NCBI GenBank assembly: GCA_047972415.1
Contig: JBKEAN010000151.1
Span: forward strand, 1 to 33,007
Direction: 5' to 3'
DNA: 33,007 bases
Source of the DNA: Mangrovibacterium sp047972415
GTDB lineage: Bacteria; Bacteroidota; Bacteroidia; Bacteroidales; Prolixibacteraceae
Part shown: piece after piece, positions 8,361 to 16,882 of the stretch
How the letters are laid out: each line of letters opens with the position of its first letter
How positions within the stretch are numbered: the stretch's first letter is position 1
Program-made: the position numbers and the translations under genes
Notes under the pieces: generated by a model
The model's input: only the letters and a program-made list of their open reading frames with translations
Database searches by the model: none
Told to the model about the DNA's origin: nothing

Positions 8361-8422
8361 TTGATTAATGATTATTGGTGATCGATTATTTTCACCAGAA
8401 CCTGAAATTTGACTCCTTTTAC

Positions 8423-8459
8423 ATTTCAAACCTAAAACCTGGAATTTGGGTTTTGAAAT
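8423..8459. repeat. Imperfect hairpin before the DUF4924 gene
   Basis: ATTTCAAA at 8423-8430 pairs with TTTGAAAT at 8452-8459, extended by CC/GG past a one-base bulge. It lies in the 127-base A+T-rich gap between the S4 gene and the DUF4924 gene. It may act as a terminator or be a small dispersed repeat; no other feature is seen in the gap. Confidence 0.35.
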
Positions 8460-8487
8460 TGGGATTTTAACATTTGTAATTTAGCTC

Positions 8488-9030
8488 ATGCTCATAGCAC
8501 AGGAAAAACGGAAAACAAATATTGCGGAGTACATTCTGTACATCTGGCAACTCGAAGATATTATCCGAGCGCTGAACTTCGACCTTGAAAAAATAGGCTC
8601 GGTACTGGTTGCCCAATTTCAGGTTGACGAAAATACGCGGCTCGACATTTATCAGTACTATAAAAACTTGGTGCTGATGATGCAAAAAGAGCATGTCGCC
8701 CAGTCGGGGCACATTCGCGCCATTAAAAACCTAGCCGACGATTTGAACAACTTCCACCTGCAACTGCTGAAATCGCCGAACGACCCGCAGTACCGGATGC
8801 TGTACCAATTGGCCAAACCCGTGCTCGACGAGTTTCGCATGAAAAGCAACGATGTGGATGCACACGATGTACTGGTTGCCCTGCAAGCGCTGTACAGCAT
8901 CATGCTACTTAAATTGCAGCAAAAATCAATTTCACACGGAACAGAACAGGCTACGGCCCACATCTCCCGGCTAACCGCCCATTTGGCAGCTCGTTACAAA
9001 CAATTCGACGAGGATCAGTTCGAACTTTAA
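8488..9030 (+). CDS. DUF4924 family protein
   Basis: A 180-residue, mostly helical cytosolic protein of a Bacteroidota-specific family of unknown function. It begins MLIAQEKRKTNIAEYILYIWQLEDIIRA, the family's characteristic N-terminus, and continues as helices rich in Leu, Gln and Asp, ending in a helix with Thr-Ala-His repeats. No catalytic motif is visible. Its stop overlaps the stop of the convergent DCC gene by 4 bases. Confidence 0.8.
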   Translation: MLIAQEKRKTNIAEYILYIWQLEDIIRALNFDLEKIGSVLVAQFQVDENTRLDIYQYYKNLVLMMQKEHVAQSGHIRAIKNLADDLNNFHLQLLKSPNDPQYRMLYQLAKPVLDEFRMKSNDVDAHDVLVALQALYSIMLLKLQQKSISHGTEQATAHISRLTAHLAARYKQFDEDQFEL

Positions 9031-9434
9031 TCCAGAAACCGCGAGCGGTATTTTTCGTCCGGAACCAGACACGCGCTTCGGCGGCCAAACCAGGCAAAGC
9101 GGTTTCGGGCAACAATGTGGTACAAGCCGTCCCTCCAGGTTTTGGGTAGAATGTACCCAACTGCTAAGAGCTGGTAAAACCCGCCCATCCGCTGGGCAAT
9201 TTGCAATATTGCATCCGAATATATTGCAACACACTCGCCTTCAATTAAAACAATGGAATCAACAGACCCAGAAATGGCTTTTGTTTGATCTAGTTTTGCA
9301 GCCGTTGCTCCGCCCAACGGGGCAAATACGAAGCGGGATTTCCGGTCGGCTTTCAACAACAGTTGCACCCAGCCAGAACACAGATGGCAAGCTGTGTCGA
9401 ACAATACCAAAGACTTTCCCGGGGGAACAATCAT
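9027..9434 (-). CDS. DCC-family (DUF393) thiol-disulfide oxidoreductase-like protein
   Basis: A 135-residue protein of the DCC family, named after the Asp-Cys-Cys pattern: here LVLFDTACHLCSGWVQLLL, with Asp, CxxC and a following helix. Further family blocks are RFVFAPLGG, a DSIVLIEG strand and a YILPKTWRDGLYHIVARNRFAWFGRR C-terminal part. A redox role is inferred from the CxxC in a thioredoxin-like fold and has not been shown for most members. Its ATG overlaps the TGA of the amidase gene (ATGA), so the two are coupled. Confidence 0.85.
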   Translation of the reverse strand: MIVPPGKSLVLFDTACHLCSGWVQLLLKADRKSRFVFAPLGGATAAKLDQTKAISGSVDSIVLIEGECVAIYSDAILQIAQRMGGFYQLLAVGYILPKTWRDGLYHIVARNRFAWFGRRSACLVPDEKYRSRFLD

Positions 9435-10534
9435 TCGGGATTATTCTTAAAATCCTTTAGCAACCCATCACTCAGCCAGTTGGCCAGCGCCTGCCGGTTA
9501 TTTTCCATCATAAACCGCTGCTGGTCGCGCGAGTGGTTAATGTTTCCCAACTCGATAAACGTAGCCGTCGGGTACGAATTTTTCAGCACATACAAGTTCC
9601 GTTCCGATACGGTTCCGTGGTAGCCACGGTTCGGTTGGTAGTAATCGTACTTTTCCTTAAAAGTTTGTTGCAGGTTCGATGCCAGCTTTTTACCCGAGTT
9701 GCTCCGTTGGTCGTGATAAAAGAAAACATCAATATTTTCGCCTTTTGTACGGCTGTCAACATGGATAATCACCAGGCGTTGGTGTTGCCCTTTATGGCGG
9801 GAATACAAATTATTCACCGCATCAGTACGTTGCTTCAACCGCGAAAGCTGGTTTCGCGGAATCGACTTTGACGGGTAACAAACTTCGTCGTGATCGGGTT
9901 TCAGAATACTTTGGTCGCGAATACCGTCATTTTTATCGCGAATAATCATGTACACTTTGGCGCCGTGTTTTTCCAATTCCATCGAAAGCCGCAATGTAAC
10001 GTCATAAGCATATTCGTCCTCGCAGAGCAAGTTGCCCCCGAGTTTTCCAATCGCGCCCGGATCGGGCCCCCCGTGACCGCTAATCAGATAGAAAACAGCG
10101 CCATTCAATGCCCGATCTGTCTGATATACATTTTCATATGTTTTCCCATACAGTGGGTTGACAATCATTTTTCCCTTTTTTACGGGGGTAGTAGAAACAG
10201 GGCCCTGCTCCGGTTCGGCGGGTTTGGGCTCGGTTACACTATCATTGGGTGCAGGTTGATTTGTATTTGCAACAGGCAAGCGGTAGGTTTGACCCACAAA
10301 CACCGAGTTATTCTTTCCTATTTTACTCTTATTCAACTCGATAAATTCGTTCATGTATTGGTTGGGCGAAAGGCCGTTCCGTTTCAAAATGGAATAAATT
10401 CCATCGCCATTTTTAGCTTTTACTTTCGGATAATCCTGTGTTTGTGAAATTGCGGGGTTGAAGAAAAAAACAAATAACACCATCAAGATAAAAAAACGGT
10501 GACCGTTGAACTTGTTTCCGGATAAATGTACCAT
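9431..10534 (-). CDS. N-acetylmuramoyl-L-alanine amidase, secreted
   Basis: Cleaves the amide bond between MurNAc and the stem peptide in peptidoglycan. The 367-residue protein has an N-terminal signal segment (FFILMVLFVFFFNPAISQ), then a LysM-like region (GDGIYSILKRNGLSPNQYMNEF up to GQTYRLP), a Pro-rich linker near residues 90-125 and an Amidase_3 domain. Zinc ligands are visible in LISGHGGPDPGAIG (His), CEDEYAYDV (Glu) and VIIHVDSR (His); the catalytic Glu is in ATFIELGNINH. I use ATG 10534; the in-frame TTG at 10552 is less likely. It is divergent from the 5'-nucleotidase genes. Confidence 0.9.
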   Translation of the reverse strand: MVHLSGNKFNGHRFFILMVLFVFFFNPAISQTQDYPKVKAKNGDGIYSILKRNGLSPNQYMNEFIELNKSKIGKNNSVFVGQTYRLPVANTNQPAPNDSVTEPKPAEPEQGPVSTTPVKKGKMIVNPLYGKTYENVYQTDRALNGAVFYLISGHGGPDPGAIGKLGGNLLCEDEYAYDVTLRLSMELEKHGAKVYMIIRDKNDGIRDQSILKPDHDEVCYPSKSIPRNQLSRLKQRTDAVNNLYSRHKGQHQRLVIIHVDSRTKGENIDVFFYHDQRSNSGKKLASNLQQTFKEKYDYYQPNRGYHGTVSERNLYVLKNSYPTATFIELGNINHSRDQQRFMMENNRQALANWLSDGLLKDFKNNPE

Positions 10535-10646
10535 GCGTAAAATTTGTTTCAATAAAAACCCAACAGCGGTTGGAAAGTTTAAAAATTAAACTGATTTTTC
10601 GGAACCGATAAACTAGCTTGCCAACTTCAAATTTCAAAAATACGGT

Positions 10647-11402
10647 ATGCGAAAAATGTATTTAATCGTCTGGATTGCCTTGGTTTTGCTAGGCTGTAAA
10701 ACTAGTCTGAATGTGGCTGATTTCAAAGCTGAAAATCAAACGAATTATCAAAACATATCAACCACCGACTCCAGTCTGGTCCGTTTTATTGAGCCCTATC
10801 GCGAGCAGGTTGACCGGGAAATGCTGGAAGTGATTGCCGAAACACCGGTCGATTTGGTAAAACGAAAACCCGAAAGTTTACTAACTAACTATTTGGCCGA
10901 CATACTGTTAACTGAAGGACAACTTTACGCCGCCAAGATGACACCGAAACCAATCCCACAGGTCGCCTATCAAAATTACGGCGGAATCCGTGCCGATATT
11001 CCGAAGGGGAAAATAACCGTGGGAAAAATTTTTGAGGTGATGCCTTTTGAAAACGAAATGGTGCTTCTGCAAGTAAAAGGCAACGACTTATGGGCGCTGG
11101 GCGAAATGGTTGCCCGCAAAGGCGGCGATAGTGTGGCCGGTATGCGCTTGCGCATTGCCAACGGGCAACTGCTCTCGATGGAAATTGGGCAGATGCCCCT
11201 AAATAAACAGGCCGAATACTGGTTGGTTACCAACGACTATGTGGCCAATGGCGGCGACGATATGACCATGCTCCGAAACCGGCTTGTCCGCATTAACACC
11301 GGCATCAGGCTACGCGATTGTTTTATTGAGCATATGAGAAACAATTATAATGCAGGCAACGTTATTTCACCAAAACTCGACGGGAGGATTAGCAATGAAT
11401 AA
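10647..11402 (+). CDS. 5'-nucleotidase C-terminal domain lipoprotein
   Basis: A 251-residue protein that corresponds only to the substrate-binding C-terminal domain of UshA-type 5'-nucleotidases (PF02872). The N-terminus is a lipoprotein signal with lipobox LLGC at residues 14-17. Family motifs are ESLLTNYLADILL, the AYQNYGGIRADIPKGKITVGKIFEVMPFENE region, and WLVTNDYVANGGDDM near the C-terminus (nucleoside stacking loop). It is followed, with an 8-base overlap, by the gene for the catalytic domain, so the enzyme is split and in reversed order. The two chains presumably work together outside the cytoplasm. Confidence 0.88.
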   Translation: MRKMYLIVWIALVLLGCKTSLNVADFKAENQTNYQNISTTDSSLVRFIEPYREQVDREMLEVIAETPVDLVKRKPESLLTNYLADILLTEGQLYAAKMTPKPIPQVAYQNYGGIRADIPKGKITVGKIFEVMPFENEMVLLQVKGNDLWALGEMVARKGGDSVAGMRLRIANGQLLSMEIGQMPLNKQAEYWLVTNDYVANGGDDMTMLRNRLVRINTGIRLRDCFIEHMRNNYNAGNVISPKLDGRISNE

Positions 11403-12318
11403 CCGACGAAATTTTCTGAAGCAGGCTGTTGCAGCCTCGGCCGGGCTAGCCATGCTAGGCCTTCCTGAAAAGTTATTGGCCGGTACCGATTTGCTTCGTT
11501 TAACAATTTTGCACACCAACGACATTCACTGTCAAATCGACCCTTTCCCCGATAACCACCCGGTAAATGCCGGCAAGGGTGGGTTGGCCCGTTTGTCGGG
11601 CCGCATTCAACAAATCAGGAACGAGCAAAGCAATGTGCTATTGCTCGATTGTGGCGACATGTTCCAGGGAACCCCCTACTTCAACTTTTATAAAGGTGAA
11701 CTGATTTTGAAAATCATGTCGGAAATGGGTTACGAAGCATCAACACTTGGCAACCACGAATTCGACAATGGGCTGGATGCGCTGCACCGGGCACTCGACT
11801 ATGCCAAATTTCCCATCGTCAACAGCAACTACGATTTTTCGCAAACCAAGCTCTACGACCGTTTTAACCGTTACGTGGTGTACCGCAAAGGGGGTATTAA
11901 AATTGGCGTTTACGGCCTTGGGGTTGAAATGCAGGGACTGGTTAGCGATGCCAACTGCGAAGGCGTAGTTTATAACGACCCGGCAACTGTGGCCCTGGAA
12001 ATGGAAGCTTTTTTAAAACTGGAGAAAAATTGCGACCTCATCATCTGCCTGTCGCACCTAGGCTTAAAATACGAATCGTCGAAAATTTCGGACATCACAC
12101 TGGCCCCTAAAACCCACTACACCAACCTTATTTTGGGCGGGCATACACATAGCTTTCTGGATCAACCTATTGAACTGACAAATGCCCGGGGTAAACCCGT
12201 CCTGATCAACCAGGCTGGTTGGGGCGGAATGGTTTTGGGCCGAATTGATTTTGTTTTCGATAAATCGGGCAAGCAGGAGCCGATTGCATTGGCTTCGCCA
12301 GCTTACAACCACAGCTAA
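11395..12318 (+). CDS. 5'-nucleotidase/metallophosphatase catalytic domain protein
   Basis: A 307-residue calcineurin-like metallophosphoesterase matching the N-terminal half of UshA-type enzymes. It begins with a Tat-like signal (NNRRNFLKQAVAASAGLAMLGLP), then LTILHTNDIHCQID (Asp/His ligands), LLDCGDMFQGTPYF, STLGNHEFDNGLD (Asn-His), ICLSHLG and LILGGHTHSFLD (GHxH). ATG 11395 is preferred over the GTG/ATG further upstream since it gives the twin-arginine signal directly at the N-terminus and overlaps the previous stop by 8 bases. It lacks the C-terminal domain, which the upstream gene supplies. Confidence 0.9.
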   Translation: MNNRRNFLKQAVAASAGLAMLGLPEKLLAGTDLLRLTILHTNDIHCQIDPFPDNHPVNAGKGGLARLSGRIQQIRNEQSNVLLLDCGDMFQGTPYFNFYKGELILKIMSEMGYEASTLGNHEFDNGLDALHRALDYAKFPIVNSNYDFSQTKLYDRFNRYVVYRKGGIKIGVYGLGVEMQGLVSDANCEGVVYNDPATVALEMEAFLKLEKNCDLIICLSHLGLKYESSKISDITLAPKTHYTNLILGGHTHSFLDQPIELTNARGKPVLINQAGWGGMVLGRIDFVFDKSGKQEPIALASPAYNHS

Positions 12319-12351
12319 CAAAAAGCAAATGCCCAACCATCAATTTTGACT

Positions 12352-13944
12352 ATGAAAAACAGTCACTTCATCCTACTGTCTATCGGCACCTCGGTGTTGC
12401 TATCGCTTCCCTGGCTTGGTTGGGCGCCAGGCTGCATATTGCTATTGGCATTGCTTCCACTGCTCATACTCGAGGATGAAGTTAAACGACAATCGCCACA
12501 TAACCCGCACCTTTTTTTCAACTACGCTTTACTTTCATTTTGGCTTTGGCATGTTATTACGGTGTGGTGGGTGGTCAAAATTACCATTGCAGGTATTTTA
12601 CTTTTAAGTTTGCTCAATGCTGCCAGCATGGCCTTCATTTGGTGGTTGTACCACCGTGCAAAACTTCGGTTCAATACCCCGTTTGCACTGATGGTGCTGT
12701 TAAGTTGCTGGCTGGGTTTCGAGTACTGGCACTACCACCGCGAAATTGAATGGCCCTGGCTCAACCTGGGGAACGGGTTGGCATCGGTTCCCCAAATGGT
12801 TCAATGGTACGAACTTACGGGTGTTTTAGGTGGAAGTTTATGGATTTTGCTCTCGAACGTACTGCTTTATTTTGCGTATAAAAAAGGCCGTCGTTCGGGT
12901 TTCAACGCGGCAAAAGGCGAGCTAGTGCTGTGGTTCATTCTTGTTGCTGTACCCTTATCATGGTCTTATTATCGCTATCACCATTATCGCGAAACAGGCA
13001 AAACACTCCGGGTAGCCGTTGTTCAACCCAACATCGATCCATTTACTCAAAAGTTCGAAGGAATGAGCCAGGCCGAGCAGTACCTGTACCTGGTGCATTT
13101 GTGCGACTCGGTTGCAAGCCCCGGCACCGACTATATCCTAGGCCCGGAAACCTGCCTTCCTGACTTACTTGAAAACCAGGAACTGGCTGACAATTCGTTC
13201 ATTCACCCTTTTCGCGAACGAAGCCGCCGGAACCGAAACCTGAAATATATTTTGGGGGCAATTACCCGTAAGGATTTTCCAGGCAAAAGCACGGCCCCGG
13301 AATTCGGACGCTGGGACAATCGGCAAAATTGCTGGTACGAACTATATAACAGCGCCATCCAAATTGACAGTTCCGGGGTGCAGCTTTATCACAAAAGCAT
13401 CCGGGTGGCTGGGGTTGAAAAGATGCCTTACGAACAATATTTTTCATTTTTAAAGAATTGGAGCCTCAATTTGGGCGGAACAAGTGGTAGTCTCGGACGA
13501 CAGACCTCTCCCAGCCTGATGATTTCCCCCCAGGCATTGGCGGCCCCCGTTATTTGTTTCGAGTCGGTTTTCGGCGAGTATCTTGGCCAGTCGGTCCAAA
13601 AAGGAGCCGATGTTTTGTTTATTCTGACCAATGATGGCTGGCTGACCCACGCTTCGGGCTACCGGCAACACCTCAATTTGGCAAGGCTGCGGGCCATTGA
13701 AACCCGCCGTAGCATTGCCCGGGCCGCCAACACCGGAATTTCTGCCTTAATCGATCAACGCGGCAATATCGTTCAACAAAGCAGCTGGAACAAAAGTACG
13801 TCCTTAGTCGGAAGTATCCGGGTTAATCGTGAGATGACGATTTATTCGACCTTTGGTGACTATATCGGCCGAACCGCTGCATTTATTTCAGTTTTACTTC
13901 TGCTCTACCTCATTGGACAATCAGCAATAAAATCGAAGAAATAA
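12352..13944 (+). CDS. lnt: Apolipoprotein N-acyltransferase
   Basis: Lnt adds the third acyl chain to the N-terminal Cys of lipoproteins in the inner membrane. The protein of about 530 residues has six or so hydrophobic segments in the first 220 residues, a periplasmic carbon-nitrogen hydrolase domain from LRVAVVQPNIDPF, and a final hydrophobic helix near residue 510. The catalytic triad is visible: Glu in LGPETCLPD, Lys in VAGVEKMPYEQYF, and Cys in APVICFESVFGEY. ATG 12352 is chosen over TTG 12346. It lies 33 bases behind the 5'-nucleotidase genes. Confidence 0.95.
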   Translation: MKNSHFILLSIGTSVLLSLPWLGWAPGCILLLALLPLLILEDEVKRQSPHNPHLFFNYALLSFWLWHVITVWWVVKITIAGILLLSLLNAASMAFIWWLYHRAKLRFNTPFALMVLLSCWLGFEYWHYHREIEWPWLNLGNGLASVPQMVQWYELTGVLGGSLWILLSNVLLYFAYKKGRRSGFNAAKGELVLWFILVAVPLSWSYYRYHHYRETGKTLRVAVVQPNIDPFTQKFEGMSQAEQYLYLVHLCDSVASPGTDYILGPETCLPDLLENQELADNSFIHPFRERSRRNRNLKYILGAITRKDFPGKSTAPEFGRWDNRQNCWYELYNSAIQIDSSGVQLYHKSIRVAGVEKMPYEQYFSFLKNWSLNLGGTSGSLGRQTSPSLMISPQALAAPVICFESVFGEYLGQSVQKGADVLFILTNDGWLTHASGYRQHLNLARLRAIETRRSIARAANTGISALIDQRGNIVQQSSWNKSTSLVGSIRVNREMTIYSTFGDYIGRTAAFISVLLLLYLIGQSAIKSKK

Positions 13945-13949
13945 AAAAA

Positions 13950-14134
13950 TCCGCATCAAATCGGTTGCGCAAAATCCCTGAATTACAGGATTTGAGTGCC
14001 GAAATGCTCAGACTTCCACCGGTAGTAAACTACTCATTCCGATAAATCGGAACTACAAGGCCTGCCTTCACATCCCAAAAGCTTTCTCGGTTTAATGTAA
14101 ACTGTTGAATTTGCCAATTTTGATCTGATGCGGA
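13950..14134. other. Hairpin-rich intergenic element (ncRNA or MITE candidate)
   Basis: The gap between lnt and the tRNA operon has no gene. TCCGCATCA at 13950 pairs with TGATGCGGA ending at 14134, extended by ATC/GAT after one mismatch, closing an element of 185 bases. Inside are three more hairpins: 13972-13993 (8 bp with one bulge), 14022-14033 (GTAGT/ACTAC) and 14037-14052 (TTCCGAT/ATCGGAA, 7 bp, loop AA). The closed multi-branch layout fits a structured RNA or a small non-autonomous element. It does not match tmRNA, RNase P or SRP RNA signatures that I know. From 14135 to 14396 I see nothing else. Confidence 0.5.
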
Positions 14135-14396
14135 AATATCGTTTGTCAGAGAACGTTCAATGATTCAAAGATAAAAGCAAAAGGCATTTGCTCCAAGTAA
14201 AACAGGTGATTTTATAACATCTCCGAACTAGCCAACTGATACTGAAAGACATCGGGAAATCTACTAAACACATATAAAAACCTTCTGCGATTAATCTCGT
14301 AAAAAGGTCTGATCTTCATTTTCGTTCTTATTCTCTGAAGCTCAGGAAATCATCAAAAATAGGCCTAAAAACCCACAATATTTTTAGTATTTTTAT

Positions 14397-14427
14397 TTTG
14401 CAGGTGTAAAAAGTAGTTCTATATTTG
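14397..14427 (+). promoter_or_regulatory. Promoter of the tRNA-Ser/tRNA-Pro operon
   Basis: TTTG at 14397-14400, 19 bases, TATATTTG at 14420-14427: a textbook Bacteroidota promoter, about 75 bases before the first tRNA. Confidence 0.7.
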
Positions 14428-14476
14428 CACGCACGTTCAGAGGAGCTGTTAAATACAACAGTAACATGATGTAAGC

Positions 14477-14501
14477 CTCCGTTAAAGAAGACAAACTTAA
14501 C

Positions 14502-14505
<4 letters not shown>
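14477..14505 (+). promoter_or_regulatory. Leader hairpin reaching into tRNA-Ser
   Basis: CTCCGTTAA at 14477-14485 pairs perfectly with TTAACGGAG at 14497-14505. The last four bases, GGAG, are the first four of tRNA-Ser, so in the primary transcript the hairpin competes with the acceptor stem. It may guide or delay 5' processing. Confidence 0.5.
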
Positions 14506-14589
<84 letters not shown>

Positions 14590-14600
14590 ATTAAGACAAT

Positions 14601-14675
14601 CGGGATGTAGCGCAGCCCGGCTAGCGCACCTGCTTTGGGAGCAGGGGGTCCCAGGTTCGAATCCTGGTATCCCGA
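14601..14675 (+). tRNA. tRNA-Pro (anticodon UGG)
   Basis: Acceptor arms CGGGATG and TATCCCG, anticodon stem CCTGC/GCAGG with loop TTTGGGA (anticodon TGG), T arm CCAGG/CCTGG with TTCGAAT. The discriminator is A; CCA is not encoded. It is 12 bases behind tRNA-Ser in the same operon. A tyrosine recombinase gene starts 172 bases downstream, so its 3' end may be an attachment site. Confidence 0.96.
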
Positions 14676-14684
14676 CAAAAACTA

Positions 14685-14730
14685 AAACCTTGATAATAAG
14701 CCTTTCAAGGCGCATTTATCAGGGTTTTTT
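14685..14730 (+). terminator. Rho-independent terminator of the tRNA operon
   Basis: AAACCTTGATAA pairs with TTATCAGGGTTT (12 bp, one G-T) and is followed by a run of six T. The loop contains an inner hairpin GCCTT-TC-AAGGC. A strong intrinsic terminator 10 bases behind tRNA-Pro. Confidence 0.85.
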
Positions 14731-14770
14731 ATTGCATACTACAAATATATTTTCCCCTTCAAACTCACTT

Positions 14771-14805
14771 TTTTGCACATTTTTGACCCTTTTTGCTCAT
14801 CTTTG
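14771..14805. repeat. Direct repeats upstream of the recombinase
   Basis: TTTTGCACATTTTTG (14771-14785) and TTTTGCTCATCTTTG (14791-14805) are alike in 13 of 15 positions, spaced 20 bases apart, about two helical turns. TTTGCAAA-type repeats follow at 14817-14834. The position between tRNA-Pro and the recombinase start fits arm-type integrase or excisionase sites; the second repeat could also hold a -7 box. Confidence 0.4.
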
Positions 14806-14847
14806 CACAATTAATGTTTGCAAATTGTTTGCAAAAAAAATGATAGT

Positions 14848-16072
14848 ATGGCTACATTAAAAGTAATACTAGACACCAGGGCAGCAAAAAAAGACGGTAC
14901 CTATCCCGTCAAATTATACCTCTCCCACCAAAGAAAAGTCCGCCTCGTTGGTTTGGATATTTCAATTGCAAAAGACAACTGGGACGGCGCACAAGTGGTA
15001 AACCACAAACAGGAAGCCAGGCTAAACCGGCTAATCAAAAACAAGCTAATTCTGGCCAACGGGATTATTGCCCTATTGGAAAATCAACACAAGCTTTCCC
15101 GCATTGACATCAATGAATTGGTTTTCCGAATTGAAAACCAAAACGAAGAACCGGAACCCGAATATTATTCAGTTTTTACCCATTTGAAATATTTTATTTC
15201 AAACTGCAAATCCAAGCGTACTGCTGAAACCTATTCTTATACAATGTCTAAAATTGAAGCTTTTACGGGCAATAATGATTTGAACTTTGAGGAAATCAAT
15301 TTGGCTTGGTTAAAACAGTTTGAGAAATACCTATCCACCAGCTGCGGGGTCAATACCATTGCCATTCACATGCGCAACCTTAGGGCGGTGTTTAACGATG
15401 CCATAAACGAAGATCGGATAAACCAGAACCTATACCCTTTCCGGAAATTTGAAATTGAAACAAAAAAAACCATTAAACGCTCCCTCACAATCGAGCAATT
15501 GCGCTTAATAAAAGACTACCCTGTTCAAGCACACCAAGAGAAATACCGCGATTTGTTTATGCTTTCGTTCTACCTCATTGGCATCAATGCAATTGATTTA
15601 CTTAATCTCAGACCTGAAAATTTGGTAAACGGTAGATTAGAATATACCCGTTCAAAAGTTGACCAAACTTATTCAATCAAAATAGAACCAGAGGCACTGG
15701 CGATAATTGATAAATATAGAGGAAAGGGTTATTTTCTTTACCCACTGGACCAATACAATGACCATAAAAATTTTCTACATCGGTGGAACGATAATTTGAA
15801 GGAAATCGGACCGGTTGAATGGGTAATAAATGCCAGCGGAACCAAACGAAACAAGAAAAAGATAACTCCTTTATTTCCGAATATCAGCACTTATTACGCC
15901 CGGCATACCTGGGCTACTATTGCCGGAGAGCTTGAAATACCTCGAAACAATATCAATGGCGCTGGGTCACGAAACTGGCTCGAAAACAACCTGGATTTAC
16001 TACAAATTCAATCAAAAGAAAATTGATGATGCAAACCGGCAAGTGATGGACTTTCTTTTGGGAAATAGGTAA
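14848..16072 (+). pseudogene. Tyrosine recombinase (integrase), frameshifted
   Basis: A phage-type integrase of the Bacteroidota mobile-element kind: SAM-like N-terminal Arm DNA-binding part (MATLKVILDTRAAKKDGTYP), a core-binding domain near residues 110-200, and a catalytic domain. The uninterrupted frame from ATG 14848 ends at 16026 with a tail (GAGSRNWLENNLDLL) unlike integrases. Switching by one base near 15955 restores MALGHETGSKTTWIYYKF and NRQVMDFLLGNR, the family's conserved LGHE block and catalytic Tyr, ending at TAA 16070-16072. Compared with the usual spacing, two bases seem to be missing. The catalytic Arg motif ARHTWAT lies before the break. As written the product lacks the nucleophile and should be inactive. 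Confidence 0.85.
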
Positions 16073-16226
16073 TTACACTCGTTGGCCGTTTCGGTCTTGA
16101 AACGATTCAGGCAATTGAAATTCATTGGTTCAGCTTATGCAGGACTTATTGAAGTTGTAAACAAATCGAGCTATACTTCTCTGCCACAGTAGTTTTCCCC
16201 CTCTAAAACATGGGAAATTTCCACTA

Positions 16227-16625
16227 TTATTTGGCCATTTCCCTGATTAAGGTCCGAAACGCGATTCTAACTTCTTCTTGCTTTTTTGAATTCGTCCGAA
16301 GGGCTTCTTCTATTTTCTCAGCCACATCGGGTCGAAGTTTTCTCTCAATAAGCAATATGTTTGCATACTTCGCCAACTGGTTTAGGTTGTTTCCTTGTCG
16401 CGCCAGCTCTGTACCTAATTCGTGAATTTCGTTCAGATATTCGCGATGGTTGAATACAACTTTTTCGCCTAAGCTCTTTTTCAAAACGTAATCAGTAATA
16501 GTTAATCCGTAACTATTTGCCATCTCTTTTACTTGTTTTTTCTGCTCGCTTGTACACCAAATCCGGATGCTTTCCGATCGTTTGTCTGAAATAGAAAGCT
16601 TCGGACGTCCACCTTTTTTTCTCAT
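16227..16625 (-). CDS. mobC: MobC-like mobilization protein
   Basis: A 132-residue protein resembling MobC/relaxosome accessory proteins of Bacteroidota mobilizable elements. It has a basic start (MRKKGGRPKLSISDKRSESIRIWCT), a ribbon-helix-helix-like region with EQKKQVKEMANSYGLTITDYVLKKSLG, and the family's ELARQGNNLNQLAKYAN motif near residue 73-90. MobC proteins bind oriT and help the relaxase nick. No relaxase gene follows: the 150 bases downstream hold no long frame on this strand, so this is an orphan in a remnant. The function is inferred from family alone. Confidence 0.82.
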   Translation of the reverse strand: MRKKGGRPKLSISDKRSESIRIWCTSEQKKQVKEMANSYGLTITDYVLKKSLGEKVVFNHREYLNEIHELGTELARQGNNLNQLAKYANILLIERKLRPDVAEKIEEALRTNSKKQEEVRIAFRTLIREMAK

Positions 16626-16880
16626 ATTTCCTTGATTATATTGGCTTGACTAAAATGATTGAGTCGCGAAATCATTTACCCCAAATTTATTGCCAAATAG
16701 GTTTTTAGGGGACTAAAAACACTACTTGCAATGCAAAAAACGCAGAAGCGCATTTTCCACTCCCGTGGCGGGTGGCTAAAGAAAAAAGAAAGGGGGTAAA
16801 CCGGGATAGAATATTCCCGACTTTACAATAGTGCCTTGTGACTTGGAGCATGTAAAAATAAAACAGGATAAACAAATAGT
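16626..16880. other. Intergenic region upstream of mobC, candidate oriT
   Basis: No gene is seen. Two inverted repeats stand out: GTTTTTAG/CTAAAAAC at 16701-16720 (8 bp, loop GGGA) and an imperfect one at 16757-16775 (CCA and CCC pairing with GGG and TGG around GTGGC). In mobilizable elements the origin of transfer often lies just upstream of mobC, so this is a candidate, but no nic site consensus is recognised. Confidence 0.3.
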
Positions 16881-16882
16881 AA

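Noticed and set aside
13950..14134. tmRNA, RNase P RNA or SRP RNA
   Set aside because: None of the hallmark sequences (tRNA-like ends with CCA, GAGGAAAGTCC, GGAAGGAAGCA) is present.
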